A stretch of 64,000 bases of DNA from the NCBI GenBank assembly GCA_023409955.1, contig JAEYQQ010000131.1, positions 6,168 through 70,167 of the forward strand, read 5' to 3'. Below, piece after piece: positions 13,527-21,937 of this stretch. Position 1 is the first letter of the stretch, and the number at the start of each line of letters is the position of its first letter. This stretch comes from Bacillota bacterium (GTDB taxonomy: Bacteria > Bacillota > Clostridia > Christensenellales > Aristaeellaceae). Under the pieces are notes generated by a model that did no database searches, was not told the DNA's origin, and saw only the letters and a program-made list of their open reading frames with translations. The translations under genes were made by a program, and so were the position numbers.

Positions 13527-14006
13527 ATGGCTTTGTTGATAGCTTATGCCACCAAGCATGGCGTGACGGAAAAATGCGCAAAGGCACTGAAAACGTCGTT
13601 GGCCGGCGGTGCAGATTTGGTGAATCTAAAAGATAGGACGCCGAATCTATCCAATTATGATGCTGTCATTTTAGGAGCATCGGTCTATGCCGGGATGCCC
13701 CGCAAGCAAATAAAGGCTTTTGTGGCTCAGCATGCACAGGTGCTGAAACAGAAAAAGTTAGGTTTGTTTTTGTGCTGCCAGGCAGACGGTGAACAGGCGG
13801 AAAAACAAATGGATGCTGCATTTACGCCTGAGCTTCGCCGGGAAGCTACGGCACAAGGGGTGCTGGGCAACGGCTTTCATGTGGAAACTATGAACTTTCT
13901 AGAAAAGTTTGTGATAAAGAAGATTAGCGGCAAAGCACCTGAGGAAAGCTTTACAATTAATAAAGATGTTTTTGATGCATTTGAGCGGGCGTTTGGGCAG
14001 GCGTAG
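13527..14006 (+). CDS. Flavodoxin-domain protein (HemG-like)
   Basis: A 159-aa flavodoxin fold. The FMN phosphate loop is AYATKHGVTEKCAKAL near residue 6, and LGASVYAGMPRKQIKAF resembles the menaquinone-dependent protoporphyrinogen oxidase/flavodoxin-like subgroup. Clostridia often use such proteins as general FMN electron carriers, so HemG activity is not implied. It directly follows the FMN-binding membrane protein, which suggests the two form a cytoplasm-to-membrane flavin electron path. A terminator follows. Confidence 0.82.
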   Translation: MALLIAYATKHGVTEKCAKALKTSLAGGADLVNLKDRTPNLSNYDAVILGASVYAGMPRKQIKAFVAQHAQVLKQKKLGLFLCCQADGEQAEKQMDAAFTPELRREATAQGVLGNGFHVETMNFLEKFVIKKISGKAPEESFTINKDVFDAFERAFGQA

Positions 14007-14042
14007 GCCATGAGGATAGCAAAAGCATAAAGGACAAGAACG

Positions 14043-14076
14043 GCCTGCTGCCTGATATATGGGTGGCAGGCTTTTT
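14043..14076 (+). terminator. Terminator of the flavin operon
   Basis: Stem GCCTGCTGCC / GGTGGCAGGC (with G-T pairs and one mismatch), loop of about 8 bases, then TTTTT. Confidence 0.8.
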
Positions 14077-14166
14077 ATAATAGAAAAAGACAAAATAAAA
14101 ATAATTATGCAATACACATAATCCATTCACGGAGCCATGGGTATATGATATAGTAAGGTATACCAT

Positions 14167-15009
14167 TTGGTGAAAGGAATGTGGCAGAAAGTGGAGTTAT
14201 CATCTGTTTTATTTGCGTTTTCCCTGACCTTGTTTGCAGGCTTGTCTACAGGCATTGGCAGCTTGATCGCCCTGTACAGCAAACGCACCAATACCAAGTT
14301 CCTATCCTTTGCCCTGGGCTTTTCTGCAGGCGTTATGATCTATGTATCATTTGTGGAGATATGGGTAAAGGCAAAGGATAGTTTGACAGCATCACTGGGC
14401 GTTGTTACGGGAAACTGGGTTACGGTGGCATCTTTCTTTGGCGGCATGCTTTTGATTGCTGTGATAGATAAGCTGGTTCCATCCGGGGAAAATCCCCATG
14501 AGGCACGCAAGGTTGAGGAACTGTCGGATGAAGCCCGTGCCGTTGAGCAGAAGAAAGGCAAGCTCATGCGGATGGGGCTTATGAGTGCTTTGGCCATTGC
14601 CATTCACAACTTCCCGGAAGGCCTTGCCACCTTTACCTCGGCACTGAAAGATCCATCCCTTGGTATTGCTATCGCCGTAGCTATTGCCATTCACAATATT
14701 CCTGAAGGCTTGGCTGTTTCAGTACCAATTTACTTTGCGACAGGCAACCGGAAAAAAGCATTTTGGTATTCTTTCCTCTCAGGCATATCGGAACCTGCAG
14801 GTGCTTTGCTGGGTTTCGTGCTTTTTTCTACTTTTTTCAATGACGTTACATATGGAATTTTGTTTGCTCTGGTAGCAGGCATTATGGTTTTCATCTCCCT
14901 GGATGAACTGTTGCCTACCGCACGTGAATATGGCGAATCCCATATCTCCATTTATGGCTTGGTCAGCGGCATGGCTGTAATGGCTGTTAGCCTGCTGCTG
15001 TTTATTTGA
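14167..15009 (+). CDS. ZIP-family metal transporter (ZupT-like)
   Basis: A 276-280 aa polytopic protein. The two metal-site helices carry the ZIP signatures [10 protein letters not shown] (about residue 143) and [11 protein letters not shown] (about residue 178). [15 protein letters not shown] near residue 55 matches ZupT/GufA-type importers of Zn2+ and other divalent ions. The start is uncertain: TTG 14167 has AAGG 8 bases upstream, while ATG 14179 has AAAGGA too close. A bidirectional terminator follows. Confidence 0.9.
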   Translation: MVKGMWQKVELSSVLFAFSLTLFAGLSTGIGSLIALYSKRTNTKFLSFALGFSAGVMIYVSFVEIWVKAKDSLTASLGVVTGNWVTVASFFGGMLLIAVIDKLVPSGENPHEARKVEELSDEARAVEQKKGKLMRMGLMSALAIAIHNFPEGLATFTSALKDPSLGIAIAVAIAIHNIPEGLAVSVPIYFATGNRKKAFWYSFLSGISEPAGALLGFVLFSTFFNDVTYGILFALVAGIMVFISLDELLPTAREYGESHISIYGLVSGMAVMAVSLLLFI

Positions 15010-15043
15010 TTCGCTATTGATATACGTAACTTATTAAAAAATG

Positions 15044-15088
15044 ATCCCTGCATACCGCTTGAAGGAAGCGGTGTGCAGGGATTTTTTT
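15044..15088. terminator. Bidirectional terminator between zupT-like gene and the ABC importer
   Basis: A 17-bp stem ATCCCTGCATACCGCTT / AAGCGGTGTGCAGGGAT (one G-T pair) with a 5-base loop is followed by seven T on the plus side and by a T-run after ATCA on the minus side. Confidence 0.92.
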
Positions 15089-15141
15089 GTTTATGGGGTT
15101 GCTTAAGCGTATCCCATAGGAGGTGCGTTAGGGGGATGCGC

Positions 15142-16794
15142 TTACATCTTGATTTCTTTTTTGCCGCTGACCTTGAAGAATACGGCTAAGGCGATGATGG
15201 TAGAGAAGGTCAGTATGGAGGAGATAGCGGCGGCAATGCCGTCGTTGCCGCGGATGATCTGAGAATAGATCTCCAAGGTCATGGTTTTGGTTTTGGTGGT
15301 GTACAAAATGATGGAGGTTGACAGTTCCGTAATGATCATGATCCAGCTTAGTATGGCACCGGAGATCACGCCGGGGAGCATCATGGGCACTGTCACCTTG
15401 AAGAAGGTTTTCATGTTGGATGCGCCCAGGCTGATGGAGGCCTCCTCAATGGAGGGGCTGATCTGCTGGAGGATGGCCGATGAGGAGCGAACAGTATAGG
15501 GCAGACGGCGAATGACATAGCTTAGAATCATGATGAAAGCCGTCTGGCTGAAGTATAGGGGTTTTTTGCTGAAGGCCATCAAAAGCGCAATGCCTAGGAT
15601 GGAGCCAGCCACCGTTTCCGGGAACATTGTGACCACATCCAACGTGCTGTTTAGGGCGTTGCGCCGGCGTACGACCACATATGCAATCAGTATCGCTGCC
15701 ACAACAATCGCGGCTATGGAGATAAAGCCCAGCACATAGGTGTTGACAATGGATTTGCCTACTGTTGAAAAGGCTTCCACATAGCTGTTTATAGAGAAGC
15801 CGGGGACAAACAGCTTGCCGTTGGTTTTACGGAAAGAGGAATAGATAACGTACAGCTGCGGCAGCATGGCGATGCCTACAACGATATAGCAGTACAAATG
15901 CGCCAATAGGGAGCCGATGCCTTTTAGCTTTTTGGGCTGGATGGGATGAAGCGCGCTCATGGAGAATTGCTTGCGGCTGACCACTAGTTTTTGGAATAGG
16001 AATACGCCTGTGGTAATGACAACCGCCACAATGGAGATGGCTGCGGCCAAACCGTCGTTGCCACCTACCTCGCCCATGAACTCATTGTATACCAGTACGG
16101 GCAGGGTGATGTAGCCTTCACCAATTAACCTGGGGGTGCCATAATCGGCAAAGGTGCGCATGAAGACCATCAATGCGCCGGCCAACAGCGTAGGCATAAG
16201 AAGTGGAAGTACGATTTTGAACATCTTGCGTATACCGGTGCAGCCCATGGACTCGGAGGCTTCGATGAGGGAATTGTCCATGTTCTTGAATGCGCCGGAA
16301 ACGAACATGTACACCAGGGAGTAAAGCTGCAGCGACATGACCAGCACAATGCCAGGAAAACCATAGATATCTGGCAGGACCAAGCCGATGCTGTTTTTCA
16401 AGAAGGTGGTCACAGAGCCGCTACGGCCAAAGAGCATGATCCAGGAATAAGCGCCGATGAAGGGCGCGGACATGGAGGAAACAAGCACCAATATCTCCAG
16501 CATGGCTTTACCGCGGATTTGGTACACAGCAAGCAGGTACGCAAGGGGCGTTGCCAACAGCACGGAGAAGAGGGTTACTGCCAGTGTAACTTTAAAGCTG
16601 TTGCCCATGGCCCGAAGGTAATAGGCTTTGGAGAAAATACGCTGGAAGTGTTCCAGAGAAAAGCCGCCCTCTTTGCCCATCACGCTTTGGGAAAGCAGTG
16701 TGAACATGGGGTAGAGGAGGAACAGGGCATATAGTAGCAGGGCGGCGATGGAGATAAACAGCCACACTTCCCAGCGGACGGCCTTAGCGCGCAT
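15142..16794 (-). CDS. ABC transporter permease, fused FbpB/PhnV-type
   Basis: A 550-aa protein with two tandem BPD-type permease halves and about 12 membrane helices. The two EAA loops that dock to the ATPase are EASESMGCTGIRKMFKIVLP (near residue 190) and EEASISLGASNMKTFFKVTV (near residue 460). This fused arrangement is typical of Fe3+, thiamine and 2-aminoethylphosphonate importers. Its ATG overlaps the 3' end of the ATPase gene (11 bases), so the genes are translationally coupled. Confidence 0.9.
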   Translation of the reverse strand: MRAKAVRWEVWLFISIAALLLYALFLLYPMFTLLSQSVMGKEGGFSLEHFQRIFSKAYYLRAMGNSFKVTLAVTLFSVLLATPLAYLLAVYQIRGKAMLEILVLVSSMSAPFIGAYSWIMLFGRSGSVTTFLKNSIGLVLPDIYGFPGIVLVMSLQLYSLVYMFVSGAFKNMDNSLIEASESMGCTGIRKMFKIVLPLLMPTLLAGALMVFMRTFADYGTPRLIGEGYITLPVLVYNEFMGEVGGNDGLAAAISIVAVVITTGVFLFQKLVVSRKQFSMSALHPIQPKKLKGIGSLLAHLYCYIVVGIAMLPQLYVIYSSFRKTNGKLFVPGFSINSYVEAFSTVGKSIVNTYVLGFISIAAIVVAAILIAYVVVRRRNALNSTLDVVTMFPETVAGSILGIALLMAFSKKPLYFSQTAFIMILSYVIRRLPYTVRSSSAILQQISPSIEEASISLGASNMKTFFKVTVPMMLPGVISGAILSWIMIITELSTSIILYTTKTKTMTLEIYSQIIRGNDGIAAAISSILTFSTIIALAVFFKVSGKKEIKM

Positions 16795-17890
16795 CGCTGA
16801 CCACCCCCGCGGTAAGGCTTACATTGCCGTCGTCGTTAAATACGTTGATTTTGTCCAGCTTCAAGCCAAGGTTTACCTTGGTGCCGTTTTCCAGGATGCT
16901 GGAGATGGAACTCTCTTCCACGATCTCTACTGTATCACCGTTAAAGAGCTTGACAAAATAGGTGGTGTTCAGCCCCAGGAAGACGCTGGAGAGAATTTCT
17001 CCCTCAATGCCTTGATCGCTGTTTTGTATTACAAACTCTTCCGGGCGGATGGAGACCTTCACCTTTTGTGCGGCCTTTACATTTGGCGTAAGGCAGTCAT
17101 ATGGCACTTTGTAGCCATTGCCGAAGGTTAGATGCGGTTGACGATCCGCAAAGGAAAGGTCTGCATCCAGGGTATTGCTGCGGCCAATGAAGTTGGCGAC
17201 AAACAGGTTGGCAGGCCGCTGGTATATGGCCTTGGGAGTTCCCACCTGCTGGATGACCCCTTTTTCCATAACGGCAATACGGTCGGAGACAGCCATGGCT
17301 TCCTCCTGGTCGTGAGTTACATATATGGTGGTGATACCCACTTCCTTTTGAATCAGCTTGATGGCATTGCGCATTTCAATGCGCAGTTTGGCGTCCAGGT
17401 TGGAAAGCGGTTCATCCATCAAAAGCACATTGGGATGAATGACGATGGCACGGGCCAGGGCAACACGCTGCTGCTGGCCGCCGGAGAGCCTGTCAGGCAT
17501 GCGGGAAGCATACTCAGTTATCCTGACGGTATCCAAAATGGCATCCACACGCTTTGCGATTTCCGCTTTGGAGATGCCCCGGTTTTCCAGACCAAAGCCT
17601 ACGTTCTGACGAACGTTCATGTGGGGGAACACGGCGTAGTTTTGGAATACCATGCCGATGTTGCGCTTGGCAGGGGGAATGTCGTTGATGACCTGCTGGT
17701 CAAAGGCGATTTTCCCGCCCTCGATGGAGTTGAAGCCTGCCACCATGCGCAGAAGTGTTGTCTTTCCGCAGCCGGATGGACCCAGCAGCGTGAAAAATTC
17801 GCCTTTATGAACGGTTAAGGATAATGCAGGAATAATTACATTGTCGCCGTACTTTTTGTCGACATCAGTAAATGTTATTGAAACGCTCAA
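16784..17890 (-). CDS. ABC transporter ATP-binding protein, FbpC/PotA-type
   Basis: A 368-aa protein with Walker A (LLGPSGCGKTTLLRMVAG), signature LSGGQQQRVALARAI, Walker B (NVLLMDEPLSNLDAKLR), the switch His (IYVTHDQEEAMA), and a C-terminal TOBE-type regulatory domain (~residues 240-368). This group includes Fe3+, spermidine and phosphonate importers. The start is TTG 17890 with AAAGGAG 8 bases upstream. It lies between the binding-protein gene and the overlapping permease gene. Confidence 0.92.
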   Translation of the reverse strand: MSVSITFTDVDKKYGDNVIIPALSLTVHKGEFFTLLGPSGCGKTTLLRMVAGFNSIEGGKIAFDQQVINDIPPAKRNIGMVFQNYAVFPHMNVRQNVGFGLENRGISKAEIAKRVDAILDTVRITEYASRMPDRLSGGQQQRVALARAIVIHPNVLLMDEPLSNLDAKLRIEMRNAIKLIQKEVGITTIYVTHDQEEAMAVSDRIAVMEKGVIQQVGTPKAIYQRPANLFVANFIGRSNTLDADLSFADRQPHLTFGNGYKVPYDCLTPNVKAAQKVKVSIRPEEFVIQNSDQGIEGEILSSVFLGLNTTYFVKLFNGDTVEIVEESSISSILENGTKVNLGLKLDKINVFNDDGNVSLTAGVVSDAR

Positions 17891-17925
17891 GTGCTATTCT
17901 CCTTTACTTTTAAGAGAATTGGAAA

Positions 17926-17999
17926 GGGGCATGCCTATTGCCTTCAGGCATGCCCCTGGCTTTGGCAGCCTTTGGGGATTGACGAGGGGGTTCCTCGTC
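17926..17999 (-). other. Two intercistronic hairpins in the ABC operon
   Basis: An 11-bp perfect stem (GGGGCATGCCT / AGGCATGCCCC, 17926-17956) and a 7-bp stem (GACGAGG / CCTCGTC, 17981-17999) lie between the binding-protein gene and the ATPase gene. Neither has a T-run. Such hairpins usually protect the upstream mRNA or reduce read-through, giving more binding protein than transporter. Confidence 0.6.
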
Positions 18000-18022
18000 T
18001 ATCAATTGTTCAAGGGTTTGGA

Positions 18023-19024
18023 TCAGATACCCATCATGATATCCTGAACTTTTTCCTTCAGCTCAGCGGTATGGCTGGTGACATATTCGGAATCTTCAAA
18101 GATCAGGGCGATGTCGGCCATGGGGGTCATATACTCATTGCCGGCTTCCACAACACGGATGGGGCGGCTGGTTGTGTTTTCGGCCAGGAAGGCCTGGGCT
18201 TCTTCAGAAAGCATGTAGTCAATGAAGGCCTGGGCGTTTGCCACGTTCTTGGCATTTTTGACAATACCGATCTGAGCAGGCAGGAAGACAGTGCCTTCTG
18301 TGGGGTACACGATCTTGATGTTGGTGGCGCCGTCCTTCAGCAGGGTGACGCAGGGGTCTTCATAGGTGAGGCCTACCACGTATTCGCCGTTGTAAACGCC
18401 TTTGTACACTGCGCTGGAAGAGCTGACAACCTTGCCGTTGATGTTCTTGAACAGGTTCTCAACATAGGTCCAGGCTTCTTCGGATTCATAACCGCCCATG
18501 GCCAGTAGCATGTTGGTGAGCTGGCAGAAGGCAGAGGAGGAGGCGGTGGGATCGGCGGTAACGATTTTGTCTTTCAGCTCAGGCTGGAGCAGATCGGCAT
18601 AGCCGTTGATTTCAATGCCCAGTTCTGCCAGCAGTTCTGTGTTCACCAACAGCACAGAGCCGTCTACGGTGTAGTTGGTGGAGTAGCCCAGCTTGTTTTG
18701 ATACTCGGGCATGAGGTTTGCATCCTCAGGGGAGAGGTACTCCTGGAACAGGTCCTTGTTGGCCACATAGTTGGCCAGGGAGCCGCCGTACATCAGGTCG
18801 AAGGTGGGATTATCCGCTTCGGTGGCAATACGCTTCATGGCATCGCCGGTGCCCAGGGATTCCACAGTGACTTTAATACCGGTCTTCTCTTCAAACTTGG
18901 GGATGATGGAGAGCAGGCCGTCACTGTTGGGCGAAACGATGAACAGTTCGCCTTCTGCCATGGCGGATGCCGAAAAGCCAAGTACCATGATGGAAACCAA
19001 AAGAAGGGACAAGAGCTTCTTCAT
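18023..19024 (-). CDS. ABC importer substrate-binding protein (Fe3+/2-AEP type)
   Basis: A 333-aa protein with a signal peptide (residues 1-~23, cleavage around AMA-EG; no lipobox, so it is probably anchored through the transporter or soluble). The body is a type-2 periplasmic binding fold: GIKVTVESLGTGDAMKRI, DLMYGGSLANYVANKDLF, YSTNYTVDGSVLLVNTELL, and GTVFLPAQIGIVKNAKN. This resembles FbpA/AfuA and phosphonate-binding PhnS-like proteins; sequence reading alone cannot separate them. First gene of the three-gene operon. Confidence 0.88.
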   Translation of the reverse strand: MKKLLSLLLVSIMVLGFSASAMAEGELFIVSPNSDGLLSIIPKFEEKTGIKVTVESLGTGDAMKRIATEADNPTFDLMYGGSLANYVANKDLFQEYLSPEDANLMPEYQNKLGYSTNYTVDGSVLLVNTELLAELGIEINGYADLLQPELKDKIVTADPTASSSAFCQLTNMLLAMGGYESEEAWTYVENLFKNINGKVVSSSSAVYKGVYNGEYVVGLTYEDPCVTLLKDGATNIKIVYPTEGTVFLPAQIGIVKNAKNVANAQAFIDYMLSEEAQAFLAENTTSRPIRVVEAGNEYMTPMADIALIFEDSEYVTSHTAELKEKVQDIMMGI

Positions 19025-19087
19025 GTAATGAAAGCCTCCAAATATCTAGATTCAGAGATGTTCCGTAACGATCCCCGTCTACTTGTA

Positions 19088-19116
19088 ATTATAATACATG
19101 GTTCTTATATAAACAA
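19088..19116 (-). promoter_or_regulatory. Promoter of the ABC importer operon
   Basis: On the minus strand TTGTTT (19116-19111), 17 bases and TATAAT (19093-19088), about 65 bases before the binding-protein ATG. Confidence 0.65.
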
Positions 19117-19139
19117 TACAAAGGGGGGTATGAAAACAA

Positions 19140-19190
19140 AAAAATCGCTGGAATATTGTGCATAATGCAAACATTCATGGCGATTTCAAT
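19140..19190 (-). terminator. Terminator of the CCA-adding enzyme gene
   Basis: On the minus strand AAATCGC and GCGATTT enclose a loop of about 30 bases and are followed by TTTT. It begins about 10 bases after the stop codon. Confidence 0.6.
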
Positions 19191-19199
19191 TGATCCAGT

Positions 19200-20552
19200 T
19201 TAATTATTAGAATGCTTTCCGGAGGCGTACATTTTCTCGGCAGCTGCCCTCAGGGTGTGCTTTTCGTTGGCTAGCCTGCCTTCCATGACCCGTTTCAATA
19301 ACTCCTGAAGGAGGTTGCCTACTTGCTTCCCTGGCGGGATGCCAATGGCAATTAAGTCATCTCCGGTCACGGCCAAATCCTTCAAGCGGTAGGGCAGGCC
19401 TTGATTGATAACCGTTTTGATACATGCTTCCAAACGGCTGATATCGCCAAGTTTGGCTTCCCTTTTATCCGGATGCTGAGCGGCGGCATCGGCACGTTTA
19501 ACAGGCAAAAGCTGCATAAGCCGTGTTTCACCAATGCGATTGAGCCATTTGAGTACATTCTTGGGCTTTGCCGGGATTGTTGCGTCATGGTGGAGCACCA
19601 GCTCCTCCACCGCCTTTTTCGTATCATTGTCAAAGCGCAGCCTGTCCATGATGGCTTTTGTAATTTTCAGGCTAACCTCAGGATGGCCGTAGAAATGGCC
19701 GACTCCTTTTGCATCTTTAAAAAAGCAGGCAGGCTTGCCGGAATCGTGCAAAAGCATGGTCAGGCGAAGAATGGGGTCTTGGGGTGCGGCGGCAACGGCT
19801 GCCAGGGTATGCTCCCACACATCCAGATAGTGATGGGGGTTATACTGGTAATGCCCCCGCATGGACGCAAGCTCCGGCAGAAAAACATCCAGTACAGGGG
19901 CGAAGGCCCGCAGAATGTCTGCCGCACCAGCACCGGTTAACAGCCGCAGCAGCTCTTCCCGAATGCGTTCCGGAGCGATTAAGCGCAGGCGCTCCTTGCA
20001 ATCCAAAATGGCCTGAGCTGTTTTTTCTTCAATGGCAAAGCCAAAGGTGGAGGCAAAGCGCATAGCCCGAAGGATTCGCAAAGCGTCTTCTTCAAATCGC
20101 GCTTTGGCATCGCCTACGCAGCGGATGATTTTATTCTTTAAGTCATCTTCTCCGCCAAAGGCGTCATACAGTCCGCGCTCTGGATGATAGGCCATGGCAT
20201 TGACTGTAAAATCCCGCCGGCTTAAATCATCTTGTACATGGGTGACAAAGTCTACGCTGTCTGGCCGGCGGCTGTCACTGTATACGCCATCGGTACGGTA
20301 GGTGGTGACTTCATAGGATTCATTTTCATACAGTACCGTTACTGTGCCGTGCTTGATGCCTGTTTCTATGACCCGGTGTCCCTGAAAGATGCTTACTGTC
20401 TGCTGAGGCTTGGCGCTGGTGCAAATATCCCAGTCGTTGGGTGCTAGGCCCAGCAGGCTGTCACGTACACAGCCGCCTACAGCCCAGGCCTCAAAGCCTG
20501 ACGTTTCCAGCAACCGTATGATATGGGCCGCGCCGATGGGAATACCGGTCAT
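19200..20552 (-). CDS. cca: CCA tRNA nucleotidyltransferase
   Basis: A 450-aa class II tRNA nucleotidyltransferase with a C-terminal HD domain. Motif A is AVGGCVRDSLLG followed by the metal pair in NDWDICTS (residues ~40). RRDFTVNAMAYHP and the RRAMRFA-like ILRAMRFASTFGF segment follow at ~115 and ~165. The HD domain carries HYQYNPHHYLDVWEHT and MLLHDSGKP (~240-275). It adds or repairs the 3' CCA of tRNAs. The start is ATG 20552 with AAAGGTGTGA. It is monocistronic. Confidence 0.94.
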   Translation of the reverse strand: MTGIPIGAAHIIRLLETSGFEAWAVGGCVRDSLLGLAPNDWDICTSAKPQQTVSIFQGHRVIETGIKHGTVTVLYENESYEVTTYRTDGVYSDSRRPDSVDFVTHVQDDLSRRDFTVNAMAYHPERGLYDAFGGEDDLKNKIIRCVGDAKARFEEDALRILRAMRFASTFGFAIEEKTAQAILDCKERLRLIAPERIREELLRLLTGAGAADILRAFAPVLDVFLPELASMRGHYQYNPHHYLDVWEHTLAAVAAAPQDPILRLTMLLHDSGKPACFFKDAKGVGHFYGHPEVSLKITKAIMDRLRFDNDTKKAVEELVLHHDATIPAKPKNVLKWLNRIGETRLMQLLPVKRADAAAQHPDKREAKLGDISRLEACIKTVINQGLPYRLKDLAVTGDDLIAIGIPPGKQVGNLLQELLKRVMEGRLANEKHTLRAAAEKMYASGKHSNN

Positions 20553-20630
20553 GATTTCACACCTTTACATGAGATTACTATTTAGTATATCATGTTTTTC
20601 AAAAGACAGCCAATTAAAGCGCCAGAATGG

Positions 20631-20656
20631 AAAACCCCGGCTGCATGAGCCGGGGA
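20631..20656 (-). terminator. Terminator of the zinc-ribbon membrane protein gene
   Basis: On the minus strand CCCCGGCT-CATGC-AGCCGGGG is followed by TTTT; it starts 14 bases after the stop. Confidence 0.85.
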
Positions 20657-20669
20657 GGGTAAATGATGC

Positions 20670-21059
20670 TTATTGATCTGGGTTTGATTCAGTCGGTACT
20701 GGGGGCTGTTCGTGCTTAGATACGTGAAATGCTCCATTTTGAATTAGGTACCATTCCTTCAGCATATCTAGGGCAAGGCCTATTAGCGATACGGCCATCA
20801 CCGCTAACAGTATGTACACCCAAAGTGGCATGGATAAAGTGGCGGTATCTTTGAAAAAGCGAACGAACAGCATAAATGCCAAAATGATGATCCAAATCAG
20901 TGTATCCCAAATGATTTGGTTCCTGGCTTTAACAAAGAATATCTCCTCTTTGCAGTTTTTGCAGCGGAAGGGCTGTGCCAAAATGCCATCTTTTTTGAAG
21001 TATTGCCTGAGAAATTCTCCAAAGCGGATCTCCGCTGTATGAACACATTTTTCACTCAT
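20670..21059 (-). CDS. Small membrane protein with a Cys pair, function unknown
   Basis: A 129-aa protein. A polar N-terminus holds one CxxC (RCKNCKEEIF, residues ~32-40), which looks like half of a zinc ribbon. Two membrane helices follow (TLIWIIILAFMLFVRFF and VYILLAVMAVSLIGLALDM), then a short Pro-rich tail. It is transcribed away from the repeat region at 21,200-21,500 and upstream of the cca gene, but its own terminator makes it independent. No assignable family. Confidence 0.6.
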   Translation of the reverse strand: MSEKCVHTAEIRFGEFLRQYFKKDGILAQPFRCKNCKEEIFFVKARNQIIWDTLIWIIILAFMLFVRFFKDTATLSMPLWVYILLAVMAVSLIGLALDMLKEWYLIQNGAFHVSKHEQPPVPTESNPDQ

Positions 21060-21201
21060 TTACCAGGCCCCCTCATCCTTTTTTCTGACAGCATCATCAT
21101 ACGTTATTTTGAAGCGCTTGTCCAGAATTTTCCTAGTTATGAGTGAAACATTAGCAATATAGCAGGAAGCCGCTGGCGCACCTATGGTTCAATAGCTATT
21201 G

Positions 21202-21492
21202 TTTTGACAGGCTGTTAATATGCCCAACAACAAGGGGCGGCTCCAAACGGGGCCGCTCAGTGTTTCAAAAAAGTGGGCCTGCCACTTTTTTTGGGTTTTT
21301 CCCTCGCCACACTGCACTGCGGCTCCGCCTTTGTGCGGCCGTTTGCTCGGGCAAGGAAGGAATTTCTTCGAAATTCCTTCGAAAACCACCGCACATGTCG
21401 CTGGTTTTCGATCTAAAATTGGAGGGCTTCGGCCCTCCAATACTTCCTAGTAGGTTTTTTGACAGTCTGGGCGGCTCCAAACGGGGCCGCTC
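21202..21492. repeat. Hairpin-rich dispersed repeat, complete copy A
   Basis: This fills most of the 473-base gene-free gap 21060-21532. A 24-base sequence beginning GGGCGGCTCCAAACGG occurs at 21235-21258 and again at 21469-21492 and folds into an 8-bp hairpin; TTTTGACAG precedes each. Between them lie further hairpins: AAAAAAGTGG / CCACTTTTTT, AAGGAATTTC / GAAATTCCTT, GAAAACCA / TGGTTTTC, and ATTGGAGGGC / GCCCTCCAAT. The left half (21255-21362) is repeated at 35188-35285 and the right half (21381-21462) at 63702-63783. No protein appears to be encoded. Confidence 0.75.
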
Positions 21493-21532
21493 TTTATGGA
21501 TATTCATATGGAAGAGATGATTTCGCAATTTG

Positions 21533-21736
21533 CTAGAAATGCTCTGGATCGGTGGGATTGTTCAGCACGCCGAAGGCCACCAGTGCGGCCAGCAGCGACT
21601 CTACAAGCGTTTGCCATGTATCGTTGTTAATCCCCAGTAAATTGTACAGGCCATAATGGCTGAATAGAAGGCCTACCAGGCCCAGGAGGGATGCCCATGC
21701 GGCTTTGGAACGCCAGCGGCTTTGCGTATCCTGCAT
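21533..21736 (-). CDS. Phage-type small holin-like protein (orphan)
   Basis: A 67-aa protein with a basic N-terminus (SRWRSKAAW), two short hydrophobic helices (ASLLGLVGLLFSHYGLYN and LVESLLAALVAFGVLNNPTD) and an acidic end. The NNDTW and GVLNNPTDP features are typical of phi-LC3-type phage holins. RBS GGAAAGGAG with good spacing. No other phage gene is nearby. It diverges from the secreted peptidoglycan-binding protein, and a host role in autolysis or protein release is possible. Confidence 0.75.
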   Translation of the reverse strand: MQDTQSRWRSKAAWASLLGLVGLLFSHYGLYNLLGINNDTWQTLVESLLAALVAFGVLNNPTDPEHF

Positions 21737-21937
21737 GATCTTGACTCCTTTCCTTAATCATCAGGCAATTGTATGCCGGATGCATGAAATTATTGCATGA
21801 TCCTGAGATGGTGCAATGTAAGTGCTTGGACAAATGTTTACATGTATTTCTTCTACTTACCATCATAAACGCATACCGTTTACCATCAGTTCGCCGATCG
21901 TTGGCTGCCTATCTGACGGAGTATGGAGGAATGAGTC

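Noticed and set aside
21202..21492. Insertion sequence or transposon
   Set aside because: No transposase frame and no terminal inverted repeats beyond the hairpins; kept as a non-coding repeat.
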